A stretch of 64,000 nt of DNA, from positions 1 through 64,000 of the forward strand of contig JACQYI010000063.1 of assembly GCA_016208305.1 (NCBI GenBank), in the 5' to 3' direction. Each line of letters begins with the position of its first letter. The stretch's first letter is position 1. A program made the position numbers and the translations under genes. This stretch comes from Oscillatoriophycideae cyanobacterium NC_groundwater_1537_Pr4_S-0.65um_50_18. Lineage in GTDB: Bacteria > Cyanobacteriota > Cyanobacteriia > Elainellales > Elainellaceae. The notes beneath the pieces were generated by a model, which saw nothing but the letters and a program-made list of their open reading frames with translations, did no database searches and had not been told where the DNA came from. This document shows positions 1-9,439 of this stretch, piece after piece.

Positions 1-103
1 GCCCAAAGACCCAGAACCTTGTTTTGCCTCGCATCAGGCTGAACGAGATTTTTATGACCAGTTTTGGTTTACTCGAATTCGTTCCTTATCCTGCAAGCCT
101 TGA
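1..103 (+). CDS. 3' end of an unrecognised protein gene (partial)
   Basis: An open frame runs in from the left edge and stops at TGA 101-103, giving a 33-residue tail with a DFYDQFWFTRIRSL stretch. The composition (acidic, aromatic, no low-complexity run) looks like coding sequence, but I do not recognise the family and too little is present to assign a function. It could be a chance open frame; the only support is its uninterrupted reading and its protein-like composition. Confidence 0.3.
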   Translation, partial: PKDPEPCFASHQAERDFYDQFWFTRIRSLSCKP

Positions 104-364
104 TTTATCTGTCACGCACTAAGATGTGTCAGGCAGCCAGGATTTGATCTTGAATGGAATTTAGTAGCGTGTTAGGCAAAAAATGCAAGCGTCTGACTCT
201 GAAGTAAAGCGGCTCAGCATTGGGAAAAGTAATATACGATGATGATTTTCGTAAGACACTAGGGTTACTTCCATGAAACTCGATCGCATCATTGAACCAC
301 CTATTCCAGGTCATTAATAGCGACAGCCGCAATTTACAATAGATAAAGAGTTGCTGGGAAAGGG

Positions 365-610
365 CTGATCACGTTACAAGAGCTACAAAACTAGGCATTG
401 CAGTTGCCAATTGGCGATCGCTGGCGTTTAGTGCAGTCCTTGTTGAGTTCAATTCAGCAGGAAACGCTCGTGCCTAATCCTCCAACAGCAGACATGAATT
501 CTTTGATGAGTCTTAATCCCTGGACTCAGAGCCTAATTGGGGTAGTTCAGTTGGGTACAGGAGAGCCTACAGAATCCTATGTAGATTATCTAGAGGAGAA
601 ATACCGTTGA
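365..610 (+). pseudogene. Degenerate VapB-type antitoxin remnant
   Basis: Reading from CTG 365 gives LITLQELQN, then a TAG stop at 392-394, then ALQLPIGDRWRLVQSLLSSI and on to a normal C-terminus ending in YVDYLEEKYR at TGA 608-610. From memory, cyanobacterial small antitoxins of this kind begin M-TLQE-Q--ALQLP-GDRW and are partnered with PIN toxins, so both the start codon (CTG where ATG is expected) and codon 10 (TAG) appear mutated. A shorter product from TTG 398 (70 aa) remains possible. The stop overlaps the TTG start of the toxin remnant by two bases, the usual coupling in such modules. The antitoxin assignment is family recollection plus context. Confidence 0.55.
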
Positions 611-729
611 GGCAGGTATTGTTTGACAGTGATGTTTTGCTAAATGTTCTGGCTCAGCGGCAACCGTTTGTTTTTACCTCTGCAATTTTTGCATCATCAT
701 ATTTGGATGATCTGTTCTCAGCCTCATAG
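607..729 (+). pseudogene. Truncated PIN-domain (VapC-like) toxin remnant
   Basis: From TTG 607, overlapping the antitoxin stop, the frame encodes RQVLFDSDVLLNVLAQRQPF, which is the first strand and helix of a PIN ribonuclease domain including the first catalytic Asp (FDSD). It then runs into unrelated residues and stops at TAG 727-729 after 40 aa. PIN toxins are normally about 130-145 aa with three further acidic residues, all absent here. The toxin is therefore almost certainly dead by internal deletion or frameshift, which fits the damaged antitoxin directly upstream. Confidence 0.6.
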
Positions 730-1161
730 AAAAGCGATCGCCCTTCTGCATATCGCAAGGCGATCGCTCCTCGAAATGGATTGATTATGCTTTTGTGAAA
801 TTAGCCAAATCAATCAGGTCATAACTAACGTCACTGTGATAAACATAGGATTGCCGAGCTTTACTAAGGCATTGCTATTACGGGTGGCTGAGTTGACTGA
901 AGATAAACATGTTTTTGAATCAACTTGTTTATTCAGAACTTTCAGATGGGTTGAAATCTTATATCTATTAAAGGGACATCATACAGAAAGTCTCGGCTAA
1001 GTAAATTTAATATTAAGTATTTATACGGATAAAGCTGGGTAAAATAGATCGTTGTAATACTTAAGTATCCTGTAGGGCTGTATAGTGAGATCGCCCAAAC
1101 GGTTGGGAACTCTATAGGGTACTTGCACAACCTTAGGGTTTAATATTGCCTTTCCCGACCT
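730..1161. other. Intergenic region upstream of the kinase gene
   Basis: No credible gene is seen. At 735-772 two GCGATCGC-containing stretches flank a short spacer and could pair weakly. The rest is AT-rich and probably holds the promoter of the downstream kinase, but I cannot point to a clear -35/-10 pair. Confidence 0.4.
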
Positions 1162-4100
1162 ATGAGATCCTCAAACAGCAACCCCCTTAAGTCATGTCCT
1201 GAGCTATACCCTGAGATTTCTGGCTATACCATTGTTGAGCAACTCTATCTGGGTTCTCGAACCGCAGTGTATCGAGCGATGCAAATAGCTACTCAGTGTC
1301 CGGTCGTGATTAAGGTGCTGCGGCGTGACTATCCGAGCTTTGGCGAATTAGTACAGTTTCGCAACCAATATGCGATCGCTAAAAATCTTCCCATCCCTGG
1401 CATAGTCCGACCCTTGAGTCTAGAACCCTTAGGCAGCGGCTATGGTCTGGTAATGGAAGATGGAGGTGGGGTGTCTTTAGAGAAGTTTACCCAGCAGCAG
1501 CCACTTGCGTTAGATGAAGTGTTGGCGATCGCCCTACAAATCGCCGATATTCTCCATGATCTTAGCCAACATCGGGTGGTGCATAAAGATATTAAACCCG
1601 CCAATATCCTCATCTATCCGGAGTCGCAGCAAGTCAAGCTCATCGACTTTAGCATTGCCTCTTTACTGCCCAAAGAAACCCTCGACATTCAAAACCCCAA
1701 TATTTTGGAAGGTACTTTGGCCTATCTCGCTCCGGAACAAACTGGACGGATGAATCGTGGCATTGATTATCGAGCTGATTTTTACGCCTTAGGCGTCACT
1801 CTATATCAACTATTAACGGGAACACTGCCCTTCATATCAGAAGATCCCCTGGAGTTGGTGCACTGCCACATTGCAAAGGTGCCAGTGCCCGTCAATCAGG
1901 TCAAAACAGATGTGCCAGAACAGGTAGCGGCGATCGTAGCTAAACTCATGGCAAAAAATGCTGAAGACCGCTATCAAAGTGCAATGGGACTTAAGTATGA
2001 CTTAGAGCGGTGTTTAACCGAGTGGAAAGCAGCGAAAAAGATTTCCACCTTTGCCCTAGGACAGCGTGATTTGAGCGATCGCTTCCTTATCTCCGAAAAG
2101 CTCTATGGTCGAGAAACCGAAGTTGCGCTGTTATTAGAGGCATTTGACCGGGTTGCAGAGGGTGCCTCTGAACTGATGCTAGTCGCTGGCTTCTCTGGCA
2201 TTGGCAAAACGGCGGTAGTGAATGAAGTGCATAAGCCGATTGTGCGGCAACACGGCTACTTTATCAAAGGCAAATTTGACCAGTTTAATCGCAATATTCC
2301 CCTGTCTGCCTTTGTGCAAGCCTTGCGCAACTTGATAGGGCAATTACTCTCCGAATCTGACGAGCAACTGGAGCAATGGAAAACTCAAGTTCTGGCTGCT
2401 GTGGGCGAGAACGGTCAAGTACTGATAGACGTGATTCCTGAACTGGAGCAGATAATCGGCAGACAGCCCCATGCGCCAGAGCTATCAGGCAGTGCCACTC
2501 AAAATCGGTTTAACCTACTCTTCCAAAAGTTCGTTGAAGTATTCACCACGGCAGAACATCCGCTAGTGATGTTTTTGGATGACTTGCAGTGGGCAGATTT
2601 GGCTTCACTTCAGTTGCTCAAGCTATTGATGCGTGACAATGGCTATCTACTGGTGTTGGGTACTTATCGGGACAATGAAGTCTCACCCGTCCACCCATTT
2701 ATTTTGACGGTAGAAGAAATCAAAACAGCGAAGGCGATCGTAAATACGATTACATTGGCACCCTTGGCTTTGGCAGATACCAATGCTCTGGTTGCCGACA
2801 CATTGAATTGTTCGCTAGAGCTGGCGCACCCTCTGACTGAACTCATCGATCGCAAAACCCAAGGCAATCCCTTTTTCACCACCCAGTTTCTCAAAGCTTT
2901 GCATGAAGATGGAAAGATTACGTTCGATCGCGATTGCTGCTGCTGGGAGTACGATATTCCACAGGTGAATGGCTTATCACTCACGGATGATGTAGTGGAA
3001 TTTATAGCGCTGCAATTAAAAAAGCTGTCTGATGAAACGCAACACATACTCAAACTCGCAGCTTGTATTGGCAATCAGTTTGACTTAGTGACCTTAGCGA
3101 TCGTCTCAGAGCAATCACCTACTCATGCAGCAACCGCATTATGGAGAGCCTTACAAGAAGGATTAATTCTGCCCACGAGCCAGGTTTACAAGTTCTTCCA
3201 GGGGACAGAAGAGGCTAACGCAGAGGAGGCCGTTAATCCGACCTACCGTTTTCTGCACGATCGGGTTCAGCAAGCTGCCTACTCGCTGATTCCTGAAGAC
3301 CAAAAGCAACAAACACACTGGAAGATTGGTCAATTGCTGTTACAAAATCCGTCTCAGCAGGAACGAGTTGAACAGATTTTTGAGATCGTTAATCAACTGA
3401 ATTTAGGTAGCGCGACAATCTCCAACCCCGCGCAGAAATACCATTTGGCTCAGTTAAATCTGCAAGCGGGACAAAAGGCAAAGCTCTCAGCCGCCTATCA
3501 GGCCGCCCAGAATTATTGTGAGATCGGCATTGAGTTATTACCAGCAGACGCTTGGCAGATAGACTACGCATTAACCTATGCCCTGCATCGAGATGCCTCA
3601 GAGTCCGCTTATCTCTGTAGCAATTTTGACCAAGCAGAAACGCTCTATGCGGCCACCCTTACCCAAGCCCAAACACCCCTAGACAAAGCGGTGATTTATC
3701 GGGTGCAGATGACTCAGTACCAGCTTCAAGGGCGCAATAAGGAAGTAATCGCCATTCAACGCAAAAGCCTGCAACTACTGGGCTGGGAGATGCCCATAGA
3801 ACAAGAAAGCGTTCAAACTAGCCTTAATGAACAAATTGCTGTTGTGAATCACTTTCTAGAACGGCAATCGACTGAATCAATTCTCGATTTTCCAAAGATG
3901 GCAGATGACATCATTGCAGAAATGCTGAGGATTTTACAAATTCTTTTCTATGCCGCATGGCTTGATGGTCAACCCACATTGGCGCTACTTGCGCTTGCTA
4001 AAATGACAACCTTGTCGCTACAGCATGGCAATAGTGATATGTCTCCCTTTGGCTATGTGGGTTATGGCTTAATCGCTAATGCATCACTCAAAAATGCTGC

Positions 4101-6582
4101 ACAGGCTCATCAATTTGGTAATGTGGCAGTACAACTTTGCGAACAATTTGATAATGTAGATGTTCGCAGCATGACCAATTTCCTATTTGCTGCTGATGTG
4201 CATAGTTGGAGTCAGCCCTTGCAAGCTGCCGATACTTACTACGACAATGCTTTGAAGTATGGCATGGGTGCTGGGAACTGGTTGACCGTAGGCTTTACGA
4301 TCATGCTAAGTGGCTCCGATCGCCTCACCTATGGCAAAAACTTGAATGATCTGTATGAGATCGCCCAAACCCATGCCGAGTTTTTGCGTCAAATTAAAAG
4401 TTTAGAGAACCTGGATGCCCTGACTGTTGGTGTGCTGCAACCCATTCGCCATTTGTTGGGTTTGACTACTAACCTCCTCAGTTTTGATGATGAAGCATTC
4501 AGTGAAGCAGAATATTTGCAAAAATATCACAATGCGCCCTATCATCTGGCGTGGTTTTATTCTGTCAAAATTCGCCATGCTTTTTTGTTCCACCAGCAAA
4601 CTGTCTACCCAACGTTAATTCCTCAACTCAGTATTATTGAGGACACTATTCCTACCCATGCCAAAGTTCCATCCAGTGTCTTTTATGTCATCCTCATGCA
4701 CTTGGCACTCATTGAAACTGCCCAGGATGAGGCTGAGCGGCAGTCTCATTGGCAGGCAATCTTACCTCTCGAAGAACGGTTAACGCGTTGGCAACAGGAT
4801 TGTCCAGCTAACATTCAGCATAAGTGCCTATTGATTCAAGCAGAAAAAGCAAGGCTCCGTGGACAAAAATCAGAGGCGATCGATAGCTATGACCAATCCA
4901 TTGCTCAAGCCCACGCCCAAGGATATGGCTACGAAGCTGCGATCGCAAATGAACTCGCAGCTAAGTTTTATCTCAATTGGGGCAAAGAAAAAATCAGCCA
5001 AGAGTACCTGACTCATGCCTACTACGGCTATGCCCACTGGGGAGCGAAAGCCAAAGTCCAAAATTTAGAGCGGCTCTATCCCCAACTGCTTGCGCCGATT
5101 TTGCAACAGCAGCTACAGTCTCTATCAGCCGCTGAAACCGTTACCAAGACAGAGCGAGCCGTCTTTCAGGCTCTTGGTACTCAAACCTCCAGTTCTGGTA
5201 GCACCAGTGTATCTGCAACCCTTGACCTGGCAACGATTTTAAAAGCGTCCCAAACCCTGTCCAGAGAAATTCAACTCGATAAATTGTTGGCGACCTTGCT
5301 GCATACGGTGCTGCAAAATGCCGGGGGTGACAAAGGTGTATTGCTGATGCCCCGCGATAACCAGTGGTTTGTAGAAGCTATTGCCACCGTTGATCAGCCC
5401 ACAAGGGTACAATCTATTGCCTTGTTCAACAGTTCCGAGGTTCCCCATTCCTTGATTAATACGGTTAAACGCAGTCGGGAACCAGTGGTAATTATCGATG
5501 CCGCTGCCCATCCTACCTTGGCAGTAGATGATTACATCGTGGCACAACAACCCAAGAGCCTGCTGTGTACTCCGATTCTCAACCAGGGAAAACTTGCGGC
5601 GATTTTGTATTTAGAGAACCATGTCACCATCGGCGCATTTACGAGCGATCGGGTCGAATTGCTAAACTTCCTTTGTGCCCAAGCTGCTATCTCTCTAGAA
5701 AATGCACGTCTGTATCAGCAGGCCAAGACCTACGCTCAACAGATAGAGCAATCCCAACTGCAAATTATCCAAAACGAAAAAATGGCATCGTTGGGGAATC
5801 TGGTCGCTGGGGTCGCCCACGAAATCAATAATCCCATTGGCTTCCTCAACGGCAGTATCAAAAACGCTAAAGACTATGCACAAGACCTTCTAGACCATCT
5901 TGCGCTTTATCAACAACATTATCCTAATCCCGTCGCTGCAATCCAAAACAAAGCGGAAGATATTGACCTAGAATACCTCTGCGAAGACTTACCCAAGTTG
6001 CTAGAGTCGATGCAAGGTGCCACCGATCGCATCAAAGGCATTAGCATTAGCCTACGCACTTTCTCTCGTGCAGATACGGATCACAAAGTTAGCGCCGACT
6101 TGCACGAAGGCATTGAGAGTACGCTGCTGATTCTCAAATATCGGCTCAAAGCTAATGAACATCGACCTGCCATTCAAGTGGTTCAAAACTATGGGGAACT
6201 GCCAGCGATCAAATGCTTCCCTGGGCAGTTAAATCAGGTGTTTATGAACATCGTGGCGAATGCGATCGATGTCTTTGATGAAGCAGCCCAACAAGTGTCG
6301 TTTGATGACCTAGAAGTTAATCCTCAGACCATTACGATTCAAACTACCATAACCGCAGAAAACGTTGTTGAAATCTGTTTGTCTGACAATGGTAAAGGCA
6401 TGACTGAGGATGTGAAAGCTAGAATCTTTGACCATTTGTTCACCACAAAAGGCGTGGGGAAAGGAACGGGATTGGGTTTGGCGATCGCCAGTCAAATTGT
6501 CACAGAAAAACACGGTGGAAGTATAGAAGTGCAGTCAGAGGTAGGGCAAGGCACTAAGTTTTGCATTCGCCTACCGATGTAG
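1162..6582 (+). CDS. Trifunctional Ser/Thr kinase - AAA ATPase - GAF - histidine kinase
   Basis: A 1806-residue signalling protein. An N-terminal eukaryotic-type kinase domain (about 15-290) has an HKDIKPANIL catalytic loop with Asp143 and a DFS in place of DFG at 162-164. An AAA/ORC-like ATPase follows, with Walker A FSGIGKT near 346-352 and a VMFLDDLQWAD Walker B. Then come long helical TPR-like repeats (about 600-1300) and a GAF domain (about 1357-1517). The C-terminal histidine kinase has H-box VAHEINNP (His1553), an N-box near 1692, and G-boxes DNGKGM and GKGTGLGLAIA (about 1743-1775). This architecture is common in filamentous cyanobacteria and is predicted to be cytosolic. No response regulator lies next to it. 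GGGTGGA-type direct repeats follow its stop. Confidence 0.93.
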   Translation: MRSSNSNPLKSCPELYPEISGYTIVEQLYLGSRTAVYRAMQIATQCPVVIKVLRRDYPSFGELVQFRNQYAIAKNLPIPGIVRPLSLEPLGSGYGLVMEDGGGVSLEKFTQQQPLALDEVLAIALQIADILHDLSQHRVVHKDIKPANILIYPESQQVKLIDFSIASLLPKETLDIQNPNILEGTLAYLAPEQTGRMNRGIDYRADFYALGVTLYQLLTGTLPFISEDPLELVHCHIAKVPVPVNQVKTDVPEQVAAIVAKLMAKNAEDRYQSAMGLKYDLERCLTEWKAAKKISTFALGQRDLSDRFLISEKLYGRETEVALLLEAFDRVAEGASELMLVAGFSGIGKTAVVNEVHKPIVRQHGYFIKGKFDQFNRNIPLSAFVQALRNLIGQLLSESDEQLEQWKTQVLAAVGENGQVLIDVIPELEQIIGRQPHAPELSGSATQNRFNLLFQKFVEVFTTAEHPLVMFLDDLQWADLASLQLLKLLMRDNGYLLVLGTYRDNEVSPVHPFILTVEEIKTAKAIVNTITLAPLALADTNALVADTLNCSLELAHPLTELIDRKTQGNPFFTTQFLKALHEDGKITFDRDCCCWEYDIPQVNGLSLTDDVVEFIALQLKKLSDETQHILKLAACIGNQFDLVTLAIVSEQSPTHAATALWRALQEGLILPTSQVYKFFQGTEEANAEEAVNPTYRFLHDRVQQAAYSLIPEDQKQQTHWKIGQLLLQNPSQQERVEQIFEIVNQLNLGSATISNPAQKYHLAQLNLQAGQKAKLSAAYQAAQNYCEIGIELLPADAWQIDYALTYALHRDASESAYLCSNFDQAETLYAATLTQAQTPLDKAVIYRVQMTQYQLQGRNKEVIAIQRKSLQLLGWEMPIEQESVQTSLNEQIAVVNHFLERQSTESILDFPKMADDIIAEMLRILQILFYAAWLDGQPTLALLALAKMTTLSLQHGNSDMSPFGYVGYGLIANASLKNAAQAHQFGNVAVQLCEQFDNVDVRSMTNFLFAADVHSWSQPLQAADTYYDNALKYGMGAGNWLTVGFTIMLSGSDRLTYGKNLNDLYEIAQTHAEFLRQIKSLENLDALTVGVLQPIRHLLGLTTNLLSFDDEAFSEAEYLQKYHNAPYHLAWFYSVKIRHAFLFHQQTVYPTLIPQLSIIEDTIPTHAKVPSSVFYVILMHLALIETAQDEAERQSHWQAILPLEERLTRWQQDCPANIQHKCLLIQAEKARLRGQKSEAIDSYDQSIAQAHAQGYGYEAAIANELAAKFYLNWGKEKISQEYLTHAYYGYAHWGAKAKVQNLERLYPQLLAPILQQQLQSLSAAETVTKTERAVFQALGTQTSSSGSTSVSATLDLATILKASQTLSREIQLDKLLATLLHTVLQNAGGDKGVLLMPRDNQWFVEAIATVDQPTRVQSIALFNSSEVPHSLINTVKRSREPVVIIDAAAHPTLAVDDYIVAQQPKSLLCTPILNQGKLAAILYLENHVTIGAFTSDRVELLNFLCAQAAISLENARLYQQAKTYAQQIEQSQLQIIQNEKMASLGNLVAGVAHEINNPIGFLNGSIKNAKDYAQDLLDHLALYQQHYPNPVAAIQNKAEDIDLEYLCEDLPKLLESMQGATDRIKGISISLRTFSRADTDHKVSADLHEGIESTLLILKYRLKANEHRPAIQVVQNYGELPAIKCFPGQLNQVFMNIVANAIDVFDEAAQQVSFDDLEVNPQTITIQTTITAENVVEICLSDNGKGMTEDVKARIFDHLFTTKGVGKGTGLGLAIASQIVTEKHGGSIEVQSEVGQGTKFCIRLPM

Positions 6583-6629
6583 AGGGGTGGAGGGGTGGAG
6601 CGACCTAAATGCACAAAAATTAAACGCAC

Positions 6630-6671
6630 AAAAAACTCGCGCCAAGACCTCGTTTGAGATCTCTGCGCGAG
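6630..6671 (-). terminator. Rho-independent terminator of the 6686-7138 gene
   Basis: Read on the minus strand, CTCGCGC (6671-6665) pairs perfectly with GCGCGAG (6642-6636) and is followed at once by six Ts. It lies about 15 nt past the stop of the minus-strand helical gene. Its GCGAGGCTTT edge resembles the long palindromes at 51.5 and 55.3 kb. Confidence 0.7.
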
Positions 6672-6685
6672 GCTTTCAAAAAGTC

Positions 6686-7138
6686 TTAAATACTCAGAGC
6701 GGCTTTTAGCTTGGCCAGCGCTACCATCTCTTTCTCGCTTACTTTGGGCGAACCCGACCCAAACAGGCCGCTGCCTGCCGCATTGGCTACATGATCGGCA
6801 GCTGAGTAGATGAATTGCTTATATTCAGCCAACTCTTCTGGCGTAGCCGTGGGGGTCAGCACAGCCACAGCAGCATTAACTGCCCCGATCGCCTGATCCA
6901 AAGCATTCTCAGGCGTAATGTCTTTGGGGGTATCCAGGTGTAGCTTCTTGAGAGACTCGTCAGAAAATACGCTCTGAATGATGGAGTTGTTGGGATATTT
7001 CTTGGCCGCTCCTGCCACCTCTTGCGCCAAAGCCGTCGCTTCGATCGCCGTTGAGATGATGCCGAGGTCTGACATCGCGATCGCCATACCGCTTAGGGTG
7101 ACTGCTTTAAGCACCGCAGCAGATTCTTCTGGAGTCAT
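6686..7138 (-). CDS. Conserved hypothetical helical protein
   Basis: 150 residues, Ala-rich and predicted almost entirely helical, with no signal peptide or membrane segment. It begins MTPEESAAVLKAVTLSG and carries a glycine-rich turn AAGSGLFGSGSPK near residue 125. I do not recognise a catalytic motif; the overall feel is of a TerB-like or helical-bundle stress protein, which is only an impression. ATG is a good start. The gene is monocistronic between its own terminator and NurA, which is transcribed in the same direction from further right. Confidence 0.75.
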   Translation of the reverse strand: MTPEESAAVLKAVTLSGMAIAMSDLGIISTAIEATALAQEVAGAAKKYPNNSIIQSVFSDESLKKLHLDTPKDITPENALDQAIGAVNAAVAVLTPTATPEELAEYKQFIYSAADHVANAAGSGLFGSGSPKVSEKEMVALAKLKAALSI

Positions 7139-7222
7139 AATTCGAGCACCTTACGTACAACGCCAGCATCGTAACACCGATTGGGCGATCGCGTGAGTCA
7201 AGCCCAACACGATCCCACCTGC

Positions 7223-8392
7223 CTACCGTCGCCGCACCTTGCTCACCATCTTGCGAGAAAAGCGCAAATTCAGATCTTCTTGCTCTGCCCAAGTTTGCAA
7301 AATTCGGAAAAAAGCCTGACGATCTTCGGCTTGCAAAACTGCCGTTTGATCTGCCGTTTCAATCACATAAGGGTAGCCACTGCCAATAATGACTTCACCC
7401 CGCACCCAGTCCATAACAAGATCGGTCAAGCCTTCCTCATACATCCATAGCGGCATTTCAATTCGCGCCGGATAGTTTTCTCGCGTAGTCTTCAGGTAGG
7501 TAAAGGCGATTTGCTGCCGCTGATCTTTGTAATCCGCCAAAATGCCCGATCGCTCACATAGAAACAAAGGCGTGCGATCGCCCCACTGCATAAAGGTATT
7601 GAGCAACTGTGCGTCATGCACAGCAGGCGCATTGGGCAAGTGAAACAACTTTTGCAGCATCCCTTTCAGGTCTTGCGCATAAGAAGTGTCGATATAGGCA
7701 ACCAGCGGCACGCGATATTGCTGACTGGCGCGTAGTAGCTCAAGCAAGCAAGCCACGTAAAATTGACGACTCTCTAGCTCAAAGGCTTCGGCAAAGGTGG
7801 CAACCAGAGAACCGTCTAGAAACACCAGACAGGACTGATTGCCCTCATGAGAGGCCATGTAATCAATCAGCCGTTCTGTTTCCATTTGAAAGCGGCGCAT
7901 ATTCACCCTGCGATCGACAGGTTGGCCGCTGTTGCCCGCCTTTAAGTCGCTAGGGGTCATGATATCCAGCGCCACATCTTTTTCGTAGGCACCTGTAGCT
8001 AGGTGCGGATTCTCAAACCAGCCGATTTGCACCAGAGCCACCGGAATCGACAGATCCTTGCCGGGATAGATTTGCGAACCATCTACCGCGAAAGTTTTGA
8101 TGCCCGTCAGGCGATCGCGCACCCATACTAAGCTCTGCTCACGACTCTGCCACGTCAGCTTGCAGGCAATCACTCCCTGCTGAGCCAGATCTAGCGGCTC
8201 TAGCAACCGTGCCCCCACCTCGGAGCTGTGGGTCTTGAGCAAAGCTTGCAGTTCAGGCTCTCCAGCGGCACAGAGGTTGGCCAGATGCGATCGATAGGTT
8301 TGAATCTGCTGCCAGGTTTCTTGATTGAAGGCAGTAAAATCTTCGCGTTTGGCGGTCAGTAGGTCATGAATTTGAGAGGGCTTCAATGGCAT
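7223..8392 (-). CDS. nurA: NurA-domain DNA repair nuclease
   Basis: 389 residues. The NurA fold is indicated by two acidic metal-binding strands, FAVDGSQIYP (Asp104) and CLVFLDGSLVATF (Asp193), the signature of NurA 5'-3' exonucleases that act with HerA-type helicases in double-strand-break resection. A helical insertion and the C-terminal strand VIGSGYPYVIETAD are also seen. Cyanobacterial versions are of this length and usually lie apart from herA, as here. It is cytosolic. The short spacing (84 bp) to the helical gene transcribed from the same strand allows co-transcription, but that gene's own start region is AT-rich. Confidence 0.85.
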   Translation of the reverse strand: MPLKPSQIHDLLTAKREDFTAFNQETWQQIQTYRSHLANLCAAGEPELQALLKTHSSEVGARLLEPLDLAQQGVIACKLTWQSREQSLVWVRDRLTGIKTFAVDGSQIYPGKDLSIPVALVQIGWFENPHLATGAYEKDVALDIMTPSDLKAGNSGQPVDRRVNMRRFQMETERLIDYMASHEGNQSCLVFLDGSLVATFAEAFELESRQFYVACLLELLRASQQYRVPLVAYIDTSYAQDLKGMLQKLFHLPNAPAVHDAQLLNTFMQWGDRTPLFLCERSGILADYKDQRQQIAFTYLKTTRENYPARIEMPLWMYEEGLTDLVMDWVRGEVIIGSGYPYVIETADQTAVLQAEDRQAFFRILQTWAEQEDLNLRFSRKMVSKVRRR

Positions 8393-8934
8393 AGACGAGT
8401 GCGGCGAGAGGTCAGTCAGGCTGGATAAATCAGGAAAATTGAGTAAATGATGGCATGAGTCTAGACATTGCGAACTGTAAAGTTGGGGACTGCTGCTCTC
8501 GCAATATCCCCTCCGTGGTTCTATCTATAGGCTCCGTGGTTCCATCGATATGCAGGAATTAAGATACATGAACTCTATTCCTTAATGTTTGTAACGCATT
8601 GGCTGGGCGATCGGCAAAAAGCCCCATCTGAAGCGATAAAAGACTTAACGCTGACGAGAGAAAACTTTTTTAAGGTTTAGCCTCTGATGCAAAAAGTCAT
8701 TCAAATTTAAGAAGTGTTTCAAAAATTGATATGGACTGGCAAAAGAGGAGAAATGTAAACAGTAAAAGTGCGGAAAACGTCCCTAAAGTTCTCAGTAAGT
8801 TGTCCAGAGAGGTTGAAAACTTTTCGTAAATAAACTGCTGAATATACGGAGAAGGAACCTTAAAAGAACCTTAGAATTCAAGGTTTTTCGAGAGATATAG
8901 AAGATATTGATGTATCCGAATAGGCAATTTCATT
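8393..8934. other. Intergenic region with short direct repeat
   Basis: No gene is seen. A roughly 20-bp near-repeat (GGCTCCGTGGTTC-type) occurs around 8510-8550. The rest is AT-rich and likely contains divergent promoters for nurA and the small gene at 8935. Confidence 0.35.
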
Positions 8935-9195
8935 ATGCTAATTCCCAATGCTTTACTGTCCGAAAAACTCGCAACTGCGACTAGCCTTGCTCAAGCCAAA
9001 GGCTGTGATTTGAAAGTGATGCATGCAGATGAGCGCTTTTTCTACTGGATTGAGAACAGTTGGTTTGTTGGCAGACCCTACGAATGTTTGAATGACCTGA
9101 TTCAGTTCATTCAGATACTGCCGCTCTGTCTCAATGGTGCATCCGATCGCCATGTATTTATTGCTACCTCGCAGCAGTGCCTAGGTAGCGTGTGA
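8935..9195 (+). CDS. Small hypothetical protein
   Basis: 86 residues from ATG 8935, MLIPNALLSEKLATATSLAQ at the start, soluble and without a recognisable motif. The N-terminal two-thirds (to about DLIQFIQ) has convincing protein character with charged and aromatic residues; the tail is less convincing. A shorter open frame exists on the opposite strand over the same bases, but its start lies inside the poorer part. I favour the plus strand because of the ATG placement and codon feel; a function cannot be given. Confidence 0.45.
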   Translation: MLIPNALLSEKLATATSLAQAKGCDLKVMHADERFFYWIENSWFVGRPYECLNDLIQFIQILPLCLNGASDRHVFIATSQQCLGSV

Positions 9196-9439
9196 GACAT
9201 AACTTGCAAACCCTAGTCATGCCCTGATGCTGAGAAATCAGATTTTTGGGTTTGAGGGCTAGTTTTTGTGATGATTTGCCCTTTGGCGCTTCTGTAACTG
9301 AGGTTCAGCCTGCAACATGAGTCTCGTAAATTATTAAGGTCTGTTTCATTTCAGGGTTCTTGCCTCGCTCAGGTGGGAATTGGCGAAATCTCCGTGATAG
9401 GATTCGATTCGTGAGCTTGGGAGAGTTAGGAGAAAACCT

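Noticed and set aside
129-332. 67-codon minus-strand open frame in the left edge
   Set aside because: No recognisable protein features; it abuts the toxin-antitoxin relic and has no start signal.
8953-9153. Minus-strand open frame opposite the small gene at 8935
   Set aside because: Its Ser/Cys/Phe-rich C-terminus is the reverse of a better plus-strand frame; it has no ribosome-binding site.
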